Shown: positions 45,172 through 55,131 of the stretch, piece after piece | Layout of the letters: the number at the start of each line of letters is the position of its first letter | Numbering within the stretch: position 1 is the stretch's first letter | Program-made: the position numbers and the translations under genes | The notes under the pieces: generated by a model | The model's database searches: none | The model's input: only the letters and a program-made list of their open reading frames with translations | What the model was told of the DNA's origin: nothing | Assembly: GCF_000731675.1 (NCBI RefSeq) | Contig: NZ_JMIT01000001.1 | Coordinates: forward strand, 250,712 to 314,711 | DNA from: Pseudomonas capeferrum | GTDB taxonomy: Bacteria > Pseudomonadota > Gammaproteobacteria > Pseudomonadales > Pseudomonadaceae | DNA length: 64,000 nt | Direction: 5' to 3'

Positions 45172-45996
45172 TCAGCGGGCAGGCCGCAAGCGTTCCAGCC
45201 AGCGCAATGGCGACACGCCATAGCTGCGGGTGAAGTGCCGTGTCATGTGGCTCTGATCGTGAAAGCCCGCAGCCAGTGCTGCATCGACCAGCGTGAAGCC
45301 ATCCAGCATCAGCCGCCGAGCAGTGTCCAGGCGCCGCAGCGTGACAAAGCGGTAGGGGCTGGTGCCATAAAGGGCGCGGAAGTCGCGTGACAAGCTCCAT
45401 TGCTCGCGGCCGCTGGCCTGTTCGAGCATCTCCAGGGTGATGCCCTGTTGAAGGTGTTCCATGATGAATGCCCGGGCGCGCTCGGCCGAGCGGTAGTCCA
45501 GGCGTTTGCGGCCGCGGGGCTTGCCGCCGACCGCACGCAGCGCCATGGCCAGGTCATAGACGGCGTCCTGCTCCTCCAGCGTTTCGAGTGGGTGATCCAG
45601 TGCCTGCACGAAGGCTTCACTGGCGCGGTACAGGCGCGGGTCGCTGGTCAGCCCGCCGGCAATGAAGGGCAATGGCTCACCGCTGAGCACGTTTTGAATC
45701 AGCGCCGGGTCGATGTAGGCCATCCGGTAGCGAAAGCCCGCATCCGTACCCGCCATACCATCATGGGCTTCGTCAGGGTGGAGGACGAGCGTATTACCCG
45801 GTACGCCGTGGCACAGCGCCCCCTTGTAGTGAAAGCTCTGCACGCCGGCGAGGGTGCGGCCGATCGAGTAGGTGTCGTGACGATGCGGGTCGTAGCCATG
45901 GCTGCCGAACCATGCTTCGATCCGCTCCACGCTGCCGGGTTGAGCGCTACGTATGACCCAGTCCGAGGTGGCAGCGGGGCTTGCTTTTCGTACCAT
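45172..45996 (-). CDS. AraC-family transcriptional regulator
   Basis: 274 residues from MVRKASPAATSDWVIRSAQP. AGGAAAG stands eight bases before this ATG (GTG at 46035 is a longer alternative). The N-terminal half is an AraC-type ligand-binding domain (DPHRHDTYSIGRTLAGVQSF). The C-terminal 100 residues hold two helix-turn-helices (ITLEMLEQASGREQWSLSRD, and LVDAALAAGFHDQSHMTRHF with the ...GVSPLRW end). It may control the cupin gene. Confidence 0.9.
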   Translation of the reverse strand: MVRKASPAATSDWVIRSAQPGSVERIEAWFGSHGYDPHRHDTYSIGRTLAGVQSFHYKGALCHGVPGNTLVLHPDEAHDGMAGTDAGFRYRMAYIDPALIQNVLSGEPLPFIAGGLTSDPRLYRASEAFVQALDHPLETLEEQDAVYDLAMALRAVGGKPRGRKRLDYRSAERARAFIMEHLQQGITLEMLEQASGREQWSLSRDFRALYGTSPYRFVTLRRLDTARRLMLDGFTLVDAALAAGFHDQSHMTRHFTRSYGVSPLRWLERLRPAR

Positions 45997-46532
45997 GAAG
46001 GGGCTTTCCTGCGAGTTACCTCGCGTGATGGTCACATGAAAACGGTCGCTTTCTGTAAGGCCGCTCTCAGCCAGAGGCCCTGAACCTCTAAAGCAGATCG
46101 GCGGTCCCAGGCGCTGTCTGAAGTGAGGTGTCGCAGACAGTTTCCAGCCTTCCTAACGTACACCTCAATAGCGTTAGAGCCGCCTAGAGCGTAATGCTGT
46201 TCACGTGAGTTTTCCATCGCTTGGAGTGGGGCCGCTTTGCGGCCCATCGCGGCACAAGGCCGCTCCCACAATGTTCGCGCATGCCCTGTAAATAGCGGCA
46301 TAACGCGGTCGGTGGAGCGGCCTCGGCATTCTTATGTGAACAGCAGCAGACCATGCCAACGATCGCTTCATTCTCTCCGCGCCCCTTCAGGGTGCGAAGT
46401 GGCCTGGAATAACAGCCTTCATGCACCAGCAGTGAGCGTCTAGTGGTAGCCACTACCCGGCATTCCGCTTGGATTACAGTTGGCGTGGAAGTTGCTGGCA
46501 TTTTGATATCTGCGTCGCTTATGGTGAACTTA
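45997..46532. other. Intergenic region with a REP element
   Basis: About 535 bp with no clear gene. A REP sequence lies at 46228-46270. The open frame on the minus strand here is short, without a ribosome site, and runs through the REP. The promoter of the chemotaxis gene should be in the last 150 bp. Confidence 0.5.
46228..46270. repeat. REP element
   Basis: GGGCCGCTTTGCGGCCC hairpin followed by ATCGCGGCACAAGGCCGCTCCCACA-type tail, in the form widespread in the P. putida group. Confidence 0.85.
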
Positions 46533-48698
46533 ATGTCGCTTTCAAGTAGTTCCATGCAGTTGTCATCGAGCGAGCGGGGTTGGCTGCCCTGGTTCGGCAA
46601 AGCCGGCAAGTTCAGCATGAGGTGGGCGTGCCGCCTCAATCGTTCGAACTATGTAGAAATCGAGCAGACGTTCGAAGCCATTGCCCAGACGCGGGTGCAA
46701 TTGCTGCACAACTGGGCGCGCGAACAATGGGATCACCTGGCAGAGTTGGCGGAATGCCTGGCAGCAGACTTCGCTCATATTCAGCCCTCGGCATTACTCG
46801 ACAAGCTGGCACAGGCCGAAGATTTTTCGGAACTGAGTGTGATTGACTGCACGGGCAACGTCAGGGTATCCACCTGGCCAAAGCGTGGCAGTACGCAGAG
46901 CGAGCAGCTCGCGGCGTTGGCCAAAGGCCTGAAAGCGCCATTTCTTCACGGGCCCTACAGCGACCCGATGACCTTGCAGATCGGCCCATCTTCGTCGCGT
47001 TTTCACGATGAGGTGACGCTGATGTTCTACCAGCCGATCAGGCACGCGGGCAACGTCCTGGGCTGCCTGTGTGGCCGGGTCCCCAATGATGTGCTGGGCG
47101 ACCTGATCCAGCGCGAGGCCGGGCATATTTATGCCGAGTCGGGCGACAACTATCTGTTTATGGTGCAATCGCGTTTCGACCCGACCGTGCAACCAGGCAC
47201 CGCTTTGTCCCGTTCGCGCTTTGAGGACGGGACGTTTACCCATGGCGAAAACCTCAAGAGCGGCGTGCGTACGCCCTGGAGCACTGTGCAGGTGCAGCGC
47301 CATACCGAGCTGGAGCTGCGCTTCACCGACCCCGCGACGCGTGAGCTGCACCCCGGCGTGCGGGAAACCATCCGGCGTGGTACCAACCTGTTCGTGACTT
47401 ACCCGGGTTATTCGGACTACCGCCATGTGCCGGTGGTCGGCAAGGGCGTGACCTTCCAGTTACCAGGGTCGCCCGACCGTTGGGGGATGATGTGCGAGGC
47501 CGACTTGGAGGAGGTCTATCGCCGCCGTTCGCTGAGCTACCGGTTGATGAAACCCTACGTGGCGACCATGGTTGGGCTGTTCGGCTGTAATTACCTGGTG
47601 CAGCATTACGCCGGATTGCCACAGGGGGTGAACGACGCCATCCAGGCCCTCAGCATGGTCGGTGCTACGCTGCTGTTCGGCGTGCTCGGGCCAAGGCGCC
47701 TGGCGGCCAGGTTGAACGGCATGAGCGGTGTGCTGCGTACCATCGCCGAGGGTGAGGGCAACCTGCGCCAGCGCCTGGACACTGGCGCCCTGGCCAATGA
47801 CGAGAGTGGCGACATGGCGCGCTGGATCAACAGTTTCATCGACCGCCTGGACGCCGTGGTGGGGCAGGTGGTCAAGGCCAGCCGCACGGTTGGCAGCACC
47901 AACCAGATGATGCTCGGGCGCAGCCAGGAAGCGAGCGTGAGCTCTGTCGAGGTGGCCGATGCGGTGCACCAGATGATGATCATCATGGAGGAACAGCTCG
48001 GTGAGCTGCAGCAGGCTTCGGTCAGCGCCGAACACATGAAGCAGGCCATGGACGAGGTGGTCAGCCGCGCCCGCGAGCAGTACCTGGCTGTGCAGGCGGG
48101 CACCCAATCGATTCGCGATGTGGTGGCCCGCTCGGCCTCTAGTGTGCAACTGCTCGACAGCCGCATGGCGCAGATTGGCAATATCACCGGGCTGATCAGC
48201 GACATTACCAACCAGACCAACCTACTGGCGTTAAATGCCGCCATTGAGGCGGCACGGGCGGGCGAGCATGGCCGTGGGTTCGCGGTGGTGGCCGATGAGG
48301 TGCGCAGTCTGGCGGCCCGCACCGCGCGGGCGGCCGACGATATCCGGCACATGGTCGAAGGCCTGCAGAACGAAACGCAGCAAGCGGTGAGTTTTATGGA
48401 GGAGGGCGTGCAGAATGTCGATGATAGTTTGCGCCTGGCCGAGGATGCGTCGTCGGAGAACGTGCAACTTCACCAGGCGGTGGAGGGCATGTTCGCCATC
48501 ATCCAGCAGCTCAACCGCCGCAGCATCGAGTATGGCAAGACCATCGAACAGGTTAACCACTCCTCCAGCGAGATGCGCCAGACCGCAGTGGTGCTGCAAA
48601 ACAGCGCGCAGAAGGTAAAGGTGGATGCCGGCAAGCTGCAGAAGCTGGTGGGGCAATTCGAGGTCAGCGGTGATGGCGAACGGGTCGCTGCTGCTTGA
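46533..48698 (+). CDS. Methyl-accepting chemotaxis protein
   Basis: 721 residues from [17 protein letters not shown] (other starts at 46443 GTG, 46521 and 46554 are possible). A sensory region of about 330 residues precedes two hydrophobic stretches ([34 protein letters not shown]). Then come a HAMP-like part and the conserved hairpin [20 protein letters not shown]. The signal region sits before both membrane spans, so it may be cytoplasmic or anchored. It should control CheA. Ligand unknown. Confidence 0.9.
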   Translation: MSLSSSSMQLSSSERGWLPWFGKAGKFSMRWACRLNRSNYVEIEQTFEAIAQTRVQLLHNWAREQWDHLAELAECLAADFAHIQPSALLDKLAQAEDFSELSVIDCTGNVRVSTWPKRGSTQSEQLAALAKGLKAPFLHGPYSDPMTLQIGPSSSRFHDEVTLMFYQPIRHAGNVLGCLCGRVPNDVLGDLIQREAGHIYAESGDNYLFMVQSRFDPTVQPGTALSRSRFEDGTFTHGENLKSGVRTPWSTVQVQRHTELELRFTDPATRELHPGVRETIRRGTNLFVTYPGYSDYRHVPVVGKGVTFQLPGSPDRWGMMCEADLEEVYRRRSLSYRLMKPYVATMVGLFGCNYLVQHYAGLPQGVNDAIQALSMVGATLLFGVLGPRRLAARLNGMSGVLRTIAEGEGNLRQRLDTGALANDESGDMARWINSFIDRLDAVVGQVVKASRTVGSTNQMMLGRSQEASVSSVEVADAVHQMMIIMEEQLGELQQASVSAEHMKQAMDEVVSRAREQYLAVQAGTQSIRDVVARSASSVQLLDSRMAQIGNITGLISDITNQTNLLALNAAIEAARAGEHGRGFAVVADEVRSLAARTARAADDIRHMVEGLQNETQQAVSFMEEGVQNVDDSLRLAEDASSENVQLHQAVEGMFAIIQQLNRRSIEYGKTIEQVNHSSSEMRQTAVVLQNSAQKVKVDAGKLQKLVGQFEVSGDGERVAAA

Positions 48699-48722
48699 GC
48701 GCCGACGGCGCCTCACACAAGT

Positions 48723-48762
48723 AACCCAGAATTCGCGTAAAAAAAAGCGCGAATTCTGGGTT
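48723..48762. terminator. Convergent terminator with a 15-bp perfect stem
   Basis: AACCCAGAATTCGCG (48723-48737) and CGCGAATTCTGGGTT (48748-48762) pair perfectly around TAAAAAAAAG. It lies between the convergent chemotaxis and TonB-receptor genes. The A-tract lies in the loop, so it is not a textbook U-run terminator. Confidence 0.65.
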
Positions 48763-48774
48763 GTCCGCTGCCAA

Positions 48775-50820
48775 TTAAAAGTAGGTAGTTACCCCAGCAA
48801 AATACGCCCGGCCAGGCACGTAATAGCTGGTCGAGTCATCACGCGGGTCTTCATCCAGCAGGTTCTGCACGCCGACATTCAGGGTGAGCCAGTGGGTGGC
48901 TGCCCAGTTGGCGGTCAGATCGTACGTGGTGTACGGCTTGACGAAGTCGGTACCCAGGCCGCGTTGCTTACCCACGTGCTGAGCTGACAATTCGGTACCG
49001 AACCGTTCGGTGATCTGCCAGTCGATGGCGCTGTACAACGACAGCTTCGGCGAGCTGATCAGGTCTTCACCGGTCGACAGGTTGCGGCTTTCGAGCATGT
49101 AGGTGGCATTGGTGCGCCAGCTGGCGTTTTCCCACAACGGCACTTTGGTGCTGCCTTCCCAGCCGCGGGTGCGGGCTTTGTCAGCATTTTCCAGCATGGT
49201 CCACCAGCGGCCCTGGAAATACCCCAGCGGCGCATACTCGATTTTGTCTTTGAAGTCGGTGTGGAAGTAAGTGAGGCTGGCCTCCCAACCGTCGCGGTCG
49301 AAGGAGACGCCAATCTCTTTGTTGGTGCTGATTTCCGGACGCAGGTTCGGGTTGCCTGCCATCCAGCAACTGCCGGTCACATAACCCAGCGGGCGCAATG
49401 ATGTACAACCGCGACCGCCAGAGTTGGTCGCCGCGCCAGCACTGCCTTCTTTCAGGCTGGGGGCACGGAAGCCGCGTGACACGCCACCGCGTACGGTCCA
49501 GTCAGGGTGAGGGTGATAGACCACGTAAGCACGTGGGCTGTTGTGGTTGCCGTACTCGTCGCTATGGTCGAAGCGGTTCCCCAACGTCAGCGATAGGTTG
49601 TCGAGCAGAAACAGCTCGTCTTCGATAAACAGCGCGGAATAGTCGCCCTCAAGCTCCGCGCCGCCCACCGTTGCCCCTTGGTAATCAACCGGTACGGTGC
49701 CCAGCGTGTCGGTGTTGGTCAGTTGCTCGCGTTTCCATTGGCCGCCAACGGTGAGGCGCTGGTTTACCAGCAGTTCAAACGGGATGTTAAGGCTACCCTC
49801 GACGATTTTTTCTTCGGAGTTGGCCTTGCCCTCGCTGAGTTCGTTGTCGAACTTGTTCAGGTAAGCGTCGATACGCGAGGTACCAAAGCCCCAATCGCCG
49901 TGGTGAGAGACCACGAAGCTATCACGGGTCAGGCGCCCGGCACCGAAGCCCTCACCGACCGTGTCACCCCAGTCACCGAAGGTTTTCTTCGACGACCACG
50001 AACGCTCCACGCCTTGGATAGCCTCGAAGGACAACTCATGGTTGTCGTTGATCTGCCAATTAAGCAAGGCATTGACGCTGTGGTCTTTGGAACCGCCGGC
50101 GCCGTCGTTGTAAACGAAGTCACCTAGTGCATCGAGGCGCGGCTCGGCTTCGTCGGCAGCGCGCCGAGTAAGGTTGGCGCCCAGGCGCAGCCCCAGGGAG
50201 TCGGTGACAGGGCCAGAGAGGTTAACGCTGGTCTGGTTGGTCTGACCGCGGTCGGAGTCTTCTGGGATCGTGGTATTGACGTTGAGCGAGCCGCTCCACT
50301 CACGGGATACCTTGCGGGTGATGATGTTGATCACACCACCCATGGCGTCCGAGCCATACAACGACGACATCGGCCCGCGCACGATCTCGATCCGCTCAAT
50401 CATGTTCGGCGAGATCCAGTTGATGTCCTGGCGACCCAGATCACGGCGGTAGTTAGTGTCGGCGGAGCTGCCGATGCGTTTACCGTCCACCAGGATCAAG
50501 GTGTATTTGTCGTCAAGGCCGCGCAGCTTGATCTTCGACTGCTCGCCCACGGGGCCGTAACCCCCGGTAACGCCGGGGATGCGGCGTAGCAGGGTGTTCA
50601 GGTCGTAGACCGGCTGGCGCTCGATCTCCTCCCGGGTGATGACGCTGACGCTGGCCGGCGCATCTCGCACATCCGTGCCGCCGCCCGTGGCGGTGACGAA
50701 CGAGGCTTGCAGTTCTGTGGCGGGGAGCGGTTCAAGCTCGTGAATTTCCTCGGCCTGCACCGCAGTCGCGGCGAGCAGTGCGACGGTGAGCAGGGGACGG
50801 GAAAAAGGTGGGAATGGCAT
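48775..50820 (-). CDS. TonB-dependent siderophore receptor (CirA/FepA-like)
   Basis: 681 residues. A signal peptide (PLLTVALLAATAVQA), a TonB-box-like ELQASFVTA, a plug domain (DAPASVSVITREEIERQP, ...IPGVTGGYG, ...VRGPMSSLYGSDAMGGVINI), then a 22-strand-type barrel ending YFAGVTTYF. The C-terminal Phe is typical for outer membrane proteins. It imports a ferric siderophore, probably catecholate, by likeness to CirA. A Fur-like box upstream predicts induction by iron shortage. Confidence 0.9.
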   Translation of the reverse strand: MPFPPFSRPLLTVALLAATAVQAEEIHELEPLPATELQASFVTATGGGTDVRDAPASVSVITREEIERQPVYDLNTLLRRIPGVTGGYGPVGEQSKIKLRGLDDKYTLILVDGKRIGSSADTNYRRDLGRQDINWISPNMIERIEIVRGPMSSLYGSDAMGGVINIITRKVSREWSGSLNVNTTIPEDSDRGQTNQTSVNLSGPVTDSLGLRLGANLTRRAADEAEPRLDALGDFVYNDGAGGSKDHSVNALLNWQINDNHELSFEAIQGVERSWSSKKTFGDWGDTVGEGFGAGRLTRDSFVVSHHGDWGFGTSRIDAYLNKFDNELSEGKANSEEKIVEGSLNIPFELLVNQRLTVGGQWKREQLTNTDTLGTVPVDYQGATVGGAELEGDYSALFIEDELFLLDNLSLTLGNRFDHSDEYGNHNSPRAYVVYHPHPDWTVRGGVSRGFRAPSLKEGSAGAATNSGGRGCTSLRPLGYVTGSCWMAGNPNLRPEISTNKEIGVSFDRDGWEASLTYFHTDFKDKIEYAPLGYFQGRWWTMLENADKARTRGWEGSTKVPLWENASWRTNATYMLESRNLSTGEDLISSPKLSLYSAIDWQITERFGTELSAQHVGKQRGLGTDFVKPYTTYDLTANWAATHWLTLNVGVQNLLDEDPRDDSTSYYVPGRAYFAGVTTYF

Positions 50821-50886
50821 CGTGTAACTGTCCTTGTCGAGCGGTTGGATTCCAGGGGCAGAATGCAATCGGGGCGGGACATTAAC

Positions 50887-50905
50887 GCAAACGAGAATCA
50901 TTTAA
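50887..50905 (-). promoter_or_regulatory. Fur-like box upstream of the TonB receptor
   Basis: On the minus strand TTAAATGATTCTCGTTTGC matches the 19-bp Fur consensus at about 11 positions, including the AATGAT core. It lies about 67 bp before the start codon. Confidence 0.6.
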
Positions 50906-51040
50906 AAGAAAATGTGAAAAATAATTTACCTAGAATTTACAAAAATTGACTGTGGGGAGGGGGGGTGCAGTCAGGGGATGGCCAGGCGGGTACCTGCATT
51001 CCTGGGCGCTGTATGAGTCCGTGGTGGTAATTGAGTTGCT

Positions 51041-51083
51041 GGGCCGCTTTTGCGGCCCTTCGCGGGGCAAGCCCGCTCCCACA
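51041..51083. repeat. REP element
   Basis: GGGCCGCTTTTGCGGCCC hairpin then TTCGCGGGGCAAGCCCGCTC and CCACA, as in the element at 46228. Confidence 0.85.
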
Positions 51084-51088
51084 AGTGG

Positions 51089-51407
51089 TTACTTTTGAGT
51101 TTTCAGCATGCCCAGCTCGGCATCGTCAAGCAGGGCCTTGGCCAGGGCGCAGAGGTAGTGCGAGGCCCAAAGCAAGTGGGGTTTGTCTTCCATCAGGCCG
51201 TCGATGGACAGGTCGCGGGCGTAGATGCCCTTAGTGCCGCGTTCCCGGCTCAGTCGGCATTTGCACCTGCGCCAATGCCACCTCAAGCAGTCTGCGCAAG
51301 GTTTCAAGCTCGTGCATCGAGGTCATGATCAATAAGGAGGAGGGCGACTTGGGTTGCATGAACATCGCCTGCTGGGCAACGGCTTCGGCAGGGACTATCT
51401 TCAGCAT
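51089..51407 (-). pseudogene. DUF3077-like protein broken by a frameshift
   Basis: The first part, from MLKIVPAEAVAQQAMFM at 51407, reads to a stop at 51231. The second frame continues with IYARDLSIDGLMEDKPHLLW and ASHYLCALAKALLDDAELGM to 51089. Together they form one DUF3077-type Pseudomonas protein of about 105 residues. A one-base change near 51235-51265 separates the frames. A sequencing error cannot be excluded. Confidence 0.6.
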
Positions 51408-51565
51408 CAAAAACGACCGCAACGAAAAACAGGCGCAGCGAGTATCTTTGGGAAATGGACTACAAGATAGGGTTTAAATCTGATTTTTAGGCCGTTCGCC
51501 GCAACAACTCGCAACGCTCGGGCTTCGAAACTAACCCGTGACAGGCATTCAAACCAAGGAAGGTC
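51408..51565. other. Divergent promoter region
   Basis: About 160 bp between the broken DUF3077-like gene and the lipoprotein gene. AT-rich in the middle (GATAGGGTTTAAATCTGATTT region). No clear boxes. Confidence 0.35.
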
Positions 51566-52279
51566 ATGACTAACTTAAAACCCGCAAGCTGCCTCCTGTT
51601 GTTGCTGGCCATGACCACCCTGGCCGCCTGCGTCCCCTGGAAGCGCGAACGCGCTGCCTACGCGGACCTCTGCCAATCCGAATTCCAGTTCAAAGTCCCA
51701 GGCCCGCAAGGCGAGACCACCCTCTACCTGGAAATGTACCTCTACGACCACGCCGCCCAGTGGAGCGACCGGCCATTTTCGCAGGGCTTGTACGTCGACT
51801 ATCCCGGCGAGAAGTACTCGCGGCCGGAGTTCTACGTACAGCTCATCGCCTACAACAAAAACCGCCAACGCCCATCGTCTGGCAACCGTGGAGAGCCGCC
51901 GATCCCGATCCTGTACGACAGCCGCCAGGCCTACATCACCTTCGAAGACGGCTCGCGCCTGAGTGCGCGGCCAGAGGTCTACCTGGGCATCGACAAAACC
52001 TACGACTTTCCGCTGGTGTACCCACCCTCAGCGCGCCCATCGCCCTACAACATCAACAGCGACGAAGTGCAGCGCCACATCCCCAAAATCACCAACAACA
52101 AACGCTACGGCTCCGCCTATGTGATTTTCCAGACGGACAAGTTCAACGCCGATGCCAAGTGGATCATCCACCTGGGCGCATTAGAGGCCCAAGGCCGAAA
52201 ACTGCCGATCCCACCCATCGAGCTCTGCTACCACCCCGTGAAGAAGTGGATCGGTATCGAGCCTTTGATGCGGCCTTGA
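51566..52279 (+). CDS. Putative lipoprotein, unknown function
   Basis: 237 residues. LLLLLAMTTLAAC is a lipoprotein signal with lipobox LAAC (Cys22). The mature protein is a beta-rich, tyrosine-rich globular domain (ETTLYLEMYLYDHAAQWSDR, ...DFPLVYPPSARPSPYNI). AAGGAAGG ribosome site. It is not part of an obvious operon. Family not recognised. Confidence 0.75.
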   Translation: MTNLKPASCLLLLLAMTTLAACVPWKRERAAYADLCQSEFQFKVPGPQGETTLYLEMYLYDHAAQWSDRPFSQGLYVDYPGEKYSRPEFYVQLIAYNKNRQRPSSGNRGEPPIPILYDSRQAYITFEDGSRLSARPEVYLGIDKTYDFPLVYPPSARPSPYNINSDEVQRHIPKITNNKRYGSAYVIFQTDKFNADAKWIIHLGALEAQGRKLPIPPIELCYHPVKKWIGIEPLMRP

Positions 52280-52421
52280 AGTAATGCATTGACCGACAAT
52301 GCAAAGCCTGTGTGCGGCGAGCCGGTCTTCACCGCGCAGGCGTGAGCGGCCAGCGTCGCACATTCGCTTGAACTGCCCAACTGCAGGGGTGCCTAACGTT
52401 CATCAACCTGAGGGCAGCACG

Positions 52422-52538
52422 ATGACTGAGCGCAAAGACGATACGCAACAAAGCCAGGTACCGGCGCATTCCACGGAAGAGGAAAAGGCCAAGCTCAAGG
52501 ACAAGAACAAGGACGGTATCCCCCCGGGCGCTGAATAA
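52422..52538 (+). CDS. Small disordered protein (first of three)
   Basis: 38 residues, charged and probably unfolded (MTERKDDTQQSQVPAHSTEE...). GAGGG nine bases upstream. Similar in style to the next two acidic genes, but no domain is visible. Confidence 0.5.
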   Translation: MTERKDDTQQSQVPAHSTEEEKAKLKDKNKDGIPPGAE

Positions 52539-52645
52539 GGCCGGGGCGTTCGGTGTAGTCGTGCACCCCGGTTTCAAGCGCCAATAGGCGCTGCCGGGGC
52601 ACGCTCTCTCTATTGAGGCGTTGGCACGCAAACTGGAGAACTATC

Positions 52646-52975
52646 ATGGCAATCGATCACAACGGCCCCGATGCGCCCTATCCAGGCCCAGAAGAACTGG
52701 CACCTGAAACCGGCGCGGTCCATGGGTCAGGGCTGGAGCAGACTGAGTCTGAACCCAAACAGGGCGCGGGCGAAAAATGGTCCGAGAAACGACCGGAAGA
52801 CTGGAACCCTCCACCCGGCGACCCAGGCTCGGGTCAGGACGCCCAGGATGACGCGGCGCAAAAGGCTGGCCCTGATGAAGGCGAAGTACCATTGCCGGCG
52901 GACGATGAGTCGCCGATTGAGGAAGAGATGAGGGATGTCGACGCCAACAATTCAGTGTCCAGCGAGCATCCGTAA
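52646..52975 (+). CDS. Acidic disordered protein (second of three)
   Basis: 109 residues from MAIDHNGPDAPYPGPEELAP with GGAG upstream. Rich in E, D, P, G and Q with no hydrophobic core. Such proteins in Pseudomonas may be stress- or desiccation-related, but no evidence is visible here. Confidence 0.55.
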   Translation: MAIDHNGPDAPYPGPEELAPETGAVHGSGLEQTESEPKQGAGEKWSEKRPEDWNPPPGDPGSGQDAQDDAAQKAGPDEGEVPLPADDESPIEEEMRDVDANNSVSSEHP

Positions 52976-53016
52976 GCTCGCTGGGTGACCCAGCGTTTCA
53001 TCCGAGGCGTACAGCG

Positions 53017-53244
53017 ATGAACAGTGACCACACCGCGCAAGGCGGCAGCAACCGTGACCTGCCCACTTCGCCCGACCCTGCCGTGAACCCGGACAACCCT
53101 ACAGTCCCGAACCCTGATGACGACCCGCTAATGAATGAGCAAGAGGACGCAGATTGGCCAGCGCGTGATGGCGCGACGGACGAGGAACGGCAGAGCGTTG
53201 AACAGCCCTATGAGTATCAAGCCCCTCGTAAACGATCGGATTGA
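53017..53244 (+). CDS. Acidic disordered protein (third of three)
   Basis: 75 residues (MNSDHTAQGGSNRDLPTSPD...), proline- and aspartate-rich, ending YEYQAPRKRSD. No ribosome site stronger than GAGGCG. Lies just before the aldo/keto reductase. Confidence 0.5.
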   Translation: MNSDHTAQGGSNRDLPTSPDPAVNPDNPTVPNPDDDPLMNEQEDADWPARDGATDEERQSVEQPYEYQAPRKRSD

Positions 53245-53304
53245 ACGTTTCAGCACGCAGTATCGTCGGTACTTCCAAGTCCTTTGCATTTGGAGGTACT
53301 CACC

Positions 53305-54378
53305 ATGAAATACCGCGCACTTGGCAATACCGGCCTGCTGGTTTCGGAGCTGGTCATCGGCACAGTCCCGTTCGGCGGCCGGGGCGCATTCGAAAAAACC
53401 GGCAGCGTGGACGTAGCGCTGGCCAGGCGCATGTTCGACATGGCCTTCGACGTTGGGGTCAACCTGGTCGACACAGCGGACCTTTACTCCCACGGCCTGG
53501 CCGAAGAAATCGTCGGCCAGGCGCTGGGGCAGCGGCGCCAGTCGATCATACTGGCCACCAAAGCGCGCAGCCCGATGGGCGAAAACCCCAACGACAGCGG
53601 GGCTTCGCGCTATCACCTGATCCGCGCCTGCGAGGCGAGCCTCAAGCGCCTGGGCACCGACCATATCGACCTCTACCAGATTCACAATTGGGATGGCATC
53701 ACGCCAGTTGAAGAGACGCTGTCGGCGCTGGAGCAATTGGTGCAAAGCGGCAAGGTGCGATATTTCGGCACCTCCAACTACACCGCGTGGCAGATGATGA
53801 AAACCCTCGGCACCGCCCAGCTCAAGGGCTGGCAGCAGCCGGTTACCCAGCAGATCTACTACACCCCCGAGGCGCGCGAAGCCGAGTATGAGCTGCTGCC
53901 GATGGCGCTCGACCAGGGTATCGCCACACTGGTGTGGGGGCCGCTGGGGGAGGGGTTGTTGACCGGCAAGGTACGGCGCGGGCACAAGACCCCGAGCGGC
54001 ACGCGCCAGGGCAATGACTGGCCAGAGCCCTACGTGCACGACCAAGAGCGCGCGTACGACATCATCGAGGCACTCATCGAGGTGGGGCAGCGCCATGGCT
54101 GCTCGCCGGCGCGGGTGTGCCTGGCCTGGCTCAAGGACCGGCCCGGTATCACCAGCGTGATCACGGCGGCGCGCACGGCCGAGCAGTTGCACGATAACTT
54201 GCAGGCGGTGGAGCTGCTGCTGACCGCCGAAGACCAGCAATTGCTCGAACGGGTGACGCGGATTGCGCCGCAGTATCCGTACTGGCACCGGATTGCGGCG
54301 GGCATGGATCGAATCGACCCGGCCGAGGCGCCGTTCATTGAGTTGCATCGGCAGACCATGAAGCAGCAGAAACAGTAA
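53305..54378 (+). CDS. Aldo/keto reductase
   Basis: 357 residues from MKYRALGNTGLLVSELVIGT with TTTGGAGGT upstream. The catalytic tetrad is visible: Asp56 (VDTADLY), Tyr61, Lys86 (ATKARS) and His127 (YQIHNWD). The C-terminal NADPH-binding part has SVITAARTAEQL. Similar to YajO/general-stress type AKR enzymes that reduce aldehydes. Substrate unknown. Confidence 0.92.
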   Translation: MKYRALGNTGLLVSELVIGTVPFGGRGAFEKTGSVDVALARRMFDMAFDVGVNLVDTADLYSHGLAEEIVGQALGQRRQSIILATKARSPMGENPNDSGASRYHLIRACEASLKRLGTDHIDLYQIHNWDGITPVEETLSALEQLVQSGKVRYFGTSNYTAWQMMKTLGTAQLKGWQQPVTQQIYYTPEAREAEYELLPMALDQGIATLVWGPLGEGLLTGKVRRGHKTPSGTRQGNDWPEPYVHDQERAYDIIEALIEVGQRHGCSPARVCLAWLKDRPGITSVITAARTAEQLHDNLQAVELLLTAEDQQLLERVTRIAPQYPYWHRIAAGMDRIDPAEAPFIELHRQTMKQQKQ

Positions 54379-54457
54379 TAGCTTGCGCCATGAGGCGGTG
54401 CCTGGCGTAGAGGTGCCACCTCTTTCAGGTCACGACGCCCGTGGGGCTCCCTGACGG

Positions 54458-55021
54458 TTAGTCGTTGTGCTCGGCTACTCGCCCTCCTGCGCTCAATAAG
54501 TGCGCGTGCAATTGCGAGGTCAGCATTTCAATCCTCTCGCTCATCTGCTTGGTGGCTTCGGTCAAATGGGTATTCACCTCCAATAGCTGCTGCAATTGTT
54601 TACTGTGCGTCTCAGCATCGCGCTGGCGGCGTTGGTTGGCCATGGCAATGGCCTCGCGGTGGCGGGCATCTGCCTCGGAAGAGGCCTTGTCACGATCGGC
54701 CTGGCGGGTTTGAGCGAGCAGAATCAGGGGCGCCGCATAGGCTGCCTGTAGGCTGAACGCCAGGTTGAGCAGAATGAAGGGGTAGGGGTCGAAATCGGAC
54801 AGCCCTGACAGGCTGATGCCCACCCAGATCAATACCACGAGTGACTGTGACCCTAGAAACAAGGGCGTGCCAAAGAAGCGGGCGAAGGCTTCTGCCTTGC
54901 GGGCGAACGCGTCGTTGCCAAACACCGGTTGCATGTGCGCATGGGCGCGGTGAAACCTGAGATGGTCGACGTGTTCGGAAGGCTCGGAGACAGAGGGCTG
55001 TGCAGGTTTGGAAGGGTCCAT
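54458..55021 (-). CDS. DUF1003 family membrane protein
   Basis: 187 residues. FFGTPLFLGSQSLVVLIWVG and FILLNLAFSLQAAYAAPLIL are the two membrane spans with DUF1003 motifs (DPYPFILLN). A C-terminal charged coiled coil follows (KASSEADARHREAIAMANQR). Function unknown; widespread in bacteria. Confidence 0.88.
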   Translation of the reverse strand: MDPSKPAQPSVSEPSEHVDHLRFHRAHAHMQPVFGNDAFARKAEAFARFFGTPLFLGSQSLVVLIWVGISLSGLSDFDPYPFILLNLAFSLQAAYAAPLILLAQTRQADRDKASSEADARHREAIAMANQRRQRDAETHSKQLQQLLEVNTHLTEATKQMSERIEMLTSQLHAHLLSAGGRVAEHND

Positions 55022-55131
55022 CGGCGGGCTCCGGATGGCTGGGGCATGTCCAAACTAGCTTAGCCCGCAGCTACGCAATGGCCGCATGGCCTAAAGTTCA
55101 GTAAACCGCTTCACTGAAAAAGGGTGTCGTA

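Noticed and set aside
51089-51422. Programmed frameshift in the DUF3077-like gene
   Set aside because: No slippery heptamer or downstream structure at the frame switch; mutation or error is simpler.
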